Below, piece after piece: positions 63,882-64,000 of a stretch of DNA of 64,000 bases (within the stretch, counting starts at the first letter, position 1; each line of letters opens with the position of its first letter). The notes beneath the pieces were generated by a model. That model was not told the origin of the DNA and did not search any database. It worked only from the letters and a program-made list of their open reading frames with translations. Where the stretch lies: NCBI RefSeq assembly GCF_004357985.1, contig NZ_SMTF01000004.1, positions 172,757-236,756 on the forward strand. The letters are read 5' to 3'. This DNA is from Luteimonas aestuarii. Lineage in GTDB: Bacteria; Pseudomonadota; Gammaproteobacteria; Xanthomonadales; Xanthomonadaceae. The position numbers and the translations under genes were made by a program.

Positions 63882-64000
63882 TCACTTGACGATCTTGCTC
63901 ACCACGCCGGCGCCGACCGTACGGCCGCCTTCGCGGATCGCGAAACGCAGGCCTTCGTCCATCGCCACCGGGTTGATCAGCTCCACCACCATCTTCACGT
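63882..64000 (-). CDS. tuf: Elongation factor Tu, 3' end only
   Basis: The last 39 residues of EF-Tu: [38 protein letters not shown] followed by TGA. EF-Tu brings aminoacyl-tRNA to the ribosome. This is the end of domain 3. The rest of the gene lies to the right of the window; it is the usual last gene of the str operon before the S10 operon. Confidence 0.95.
   Translation of the reverse strand, partial: VKMVVELINPVAMDEGLRFAIREGGRTVGAGVVSKIVK

Overview
The window looks like a stretch of chromosome from a high-GC gammaproteobacterium of the Xanthomonadaceae (Lysobacter, Luteimonas, Pseudoxanthomonas, Thermomonas group). The evidence is indirect but consistent: an S46 dipeptidyl-peptidase, a Zur of the xanthomonad type, a class II DAHP synthase, the acnD/prpF form of the methylcitrate cycle, secY lying directly beside rpsM with no rpmJ, and many GTAG-headed REP palindromes. 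I saw no prophage, IS element, CRISPR array, rRNA or tRNA. Most genes are ordinary core genes; the unusual material sits in gene contexts and intergenic DNA.

Layout. 1-5.2 kb: end of a serine hydrolase, a histidine-degradation pair (hutF on minus, hutI on plus, with a small membrane protein overlapping hutI), a secreted membrane dipeptidase and a THX-like ribosomal protein. 5.3-11.2 kb: a probable zinc-starvation module, with a MerC-like membrane protein, a methyltransferase, a ZnuD-like TonB receptor carrying two His/Asp-rich tracts, and zur; two sites resembling Zur boxes lie before the MerC-like gene and the receptor. A MarR-MFS pair with a perfect 20-bp palindrome is inserted in it. 11.3-19.3 kb: gltX, lpxH, a 350-bp inverted-repeat element, a DUF455 protein, purF, a SPOR protein, folC and a histidine phosphatase. 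REP palindromes lie between genes here and supply TAG stop codons to three of them. 19.4-30.5 kb: S46 peptidase, tdh-kbl threonine degradation, an RNA pseudouridine synthase, OmpA, dienoyl-CoA reductase, cell-wall hydrolase and GST. 30.5-39.3 kb: the 2-methylcitrate cycle (prpB, prpC, acnD, prpF on minus, interrupted by a SRPBCC protein and a 2H phosphoesterase), with a divergent gene encoding a helix-turn-helix domain fused to a citrate synthase fold. 39.3-48.9 kb: M14 peptidase, mdh, glutaredoxin, aminotransferase, cyclophilin, typA, DUF2127, a repeat-rich spacer, DAHP synthase and dsbB. 49-64 kb: the S10, spc and alpha ribosomal operons on the minus strand, ending with the 3' end of tuf.

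How the parts work together. HutF and HutI carry out late steps of histidine degradation; Tdh and Kbl turn threonine into glycine and acetyl-CoA; PrpC, AcnD, PrpF and PrpB turn propionyl-CoA plus oxaloacetate into pyruvate plus succinate. Together with secreted peptidases (S46, M14, M19) this suggests a life on proteins and amino acids. The two most interesting leads are the HTH-citrate synthase fusion as a possible substrate-sensing regulator of the prp genes, and the Zur-box-linked receptor-methyltransferase-MerC module.
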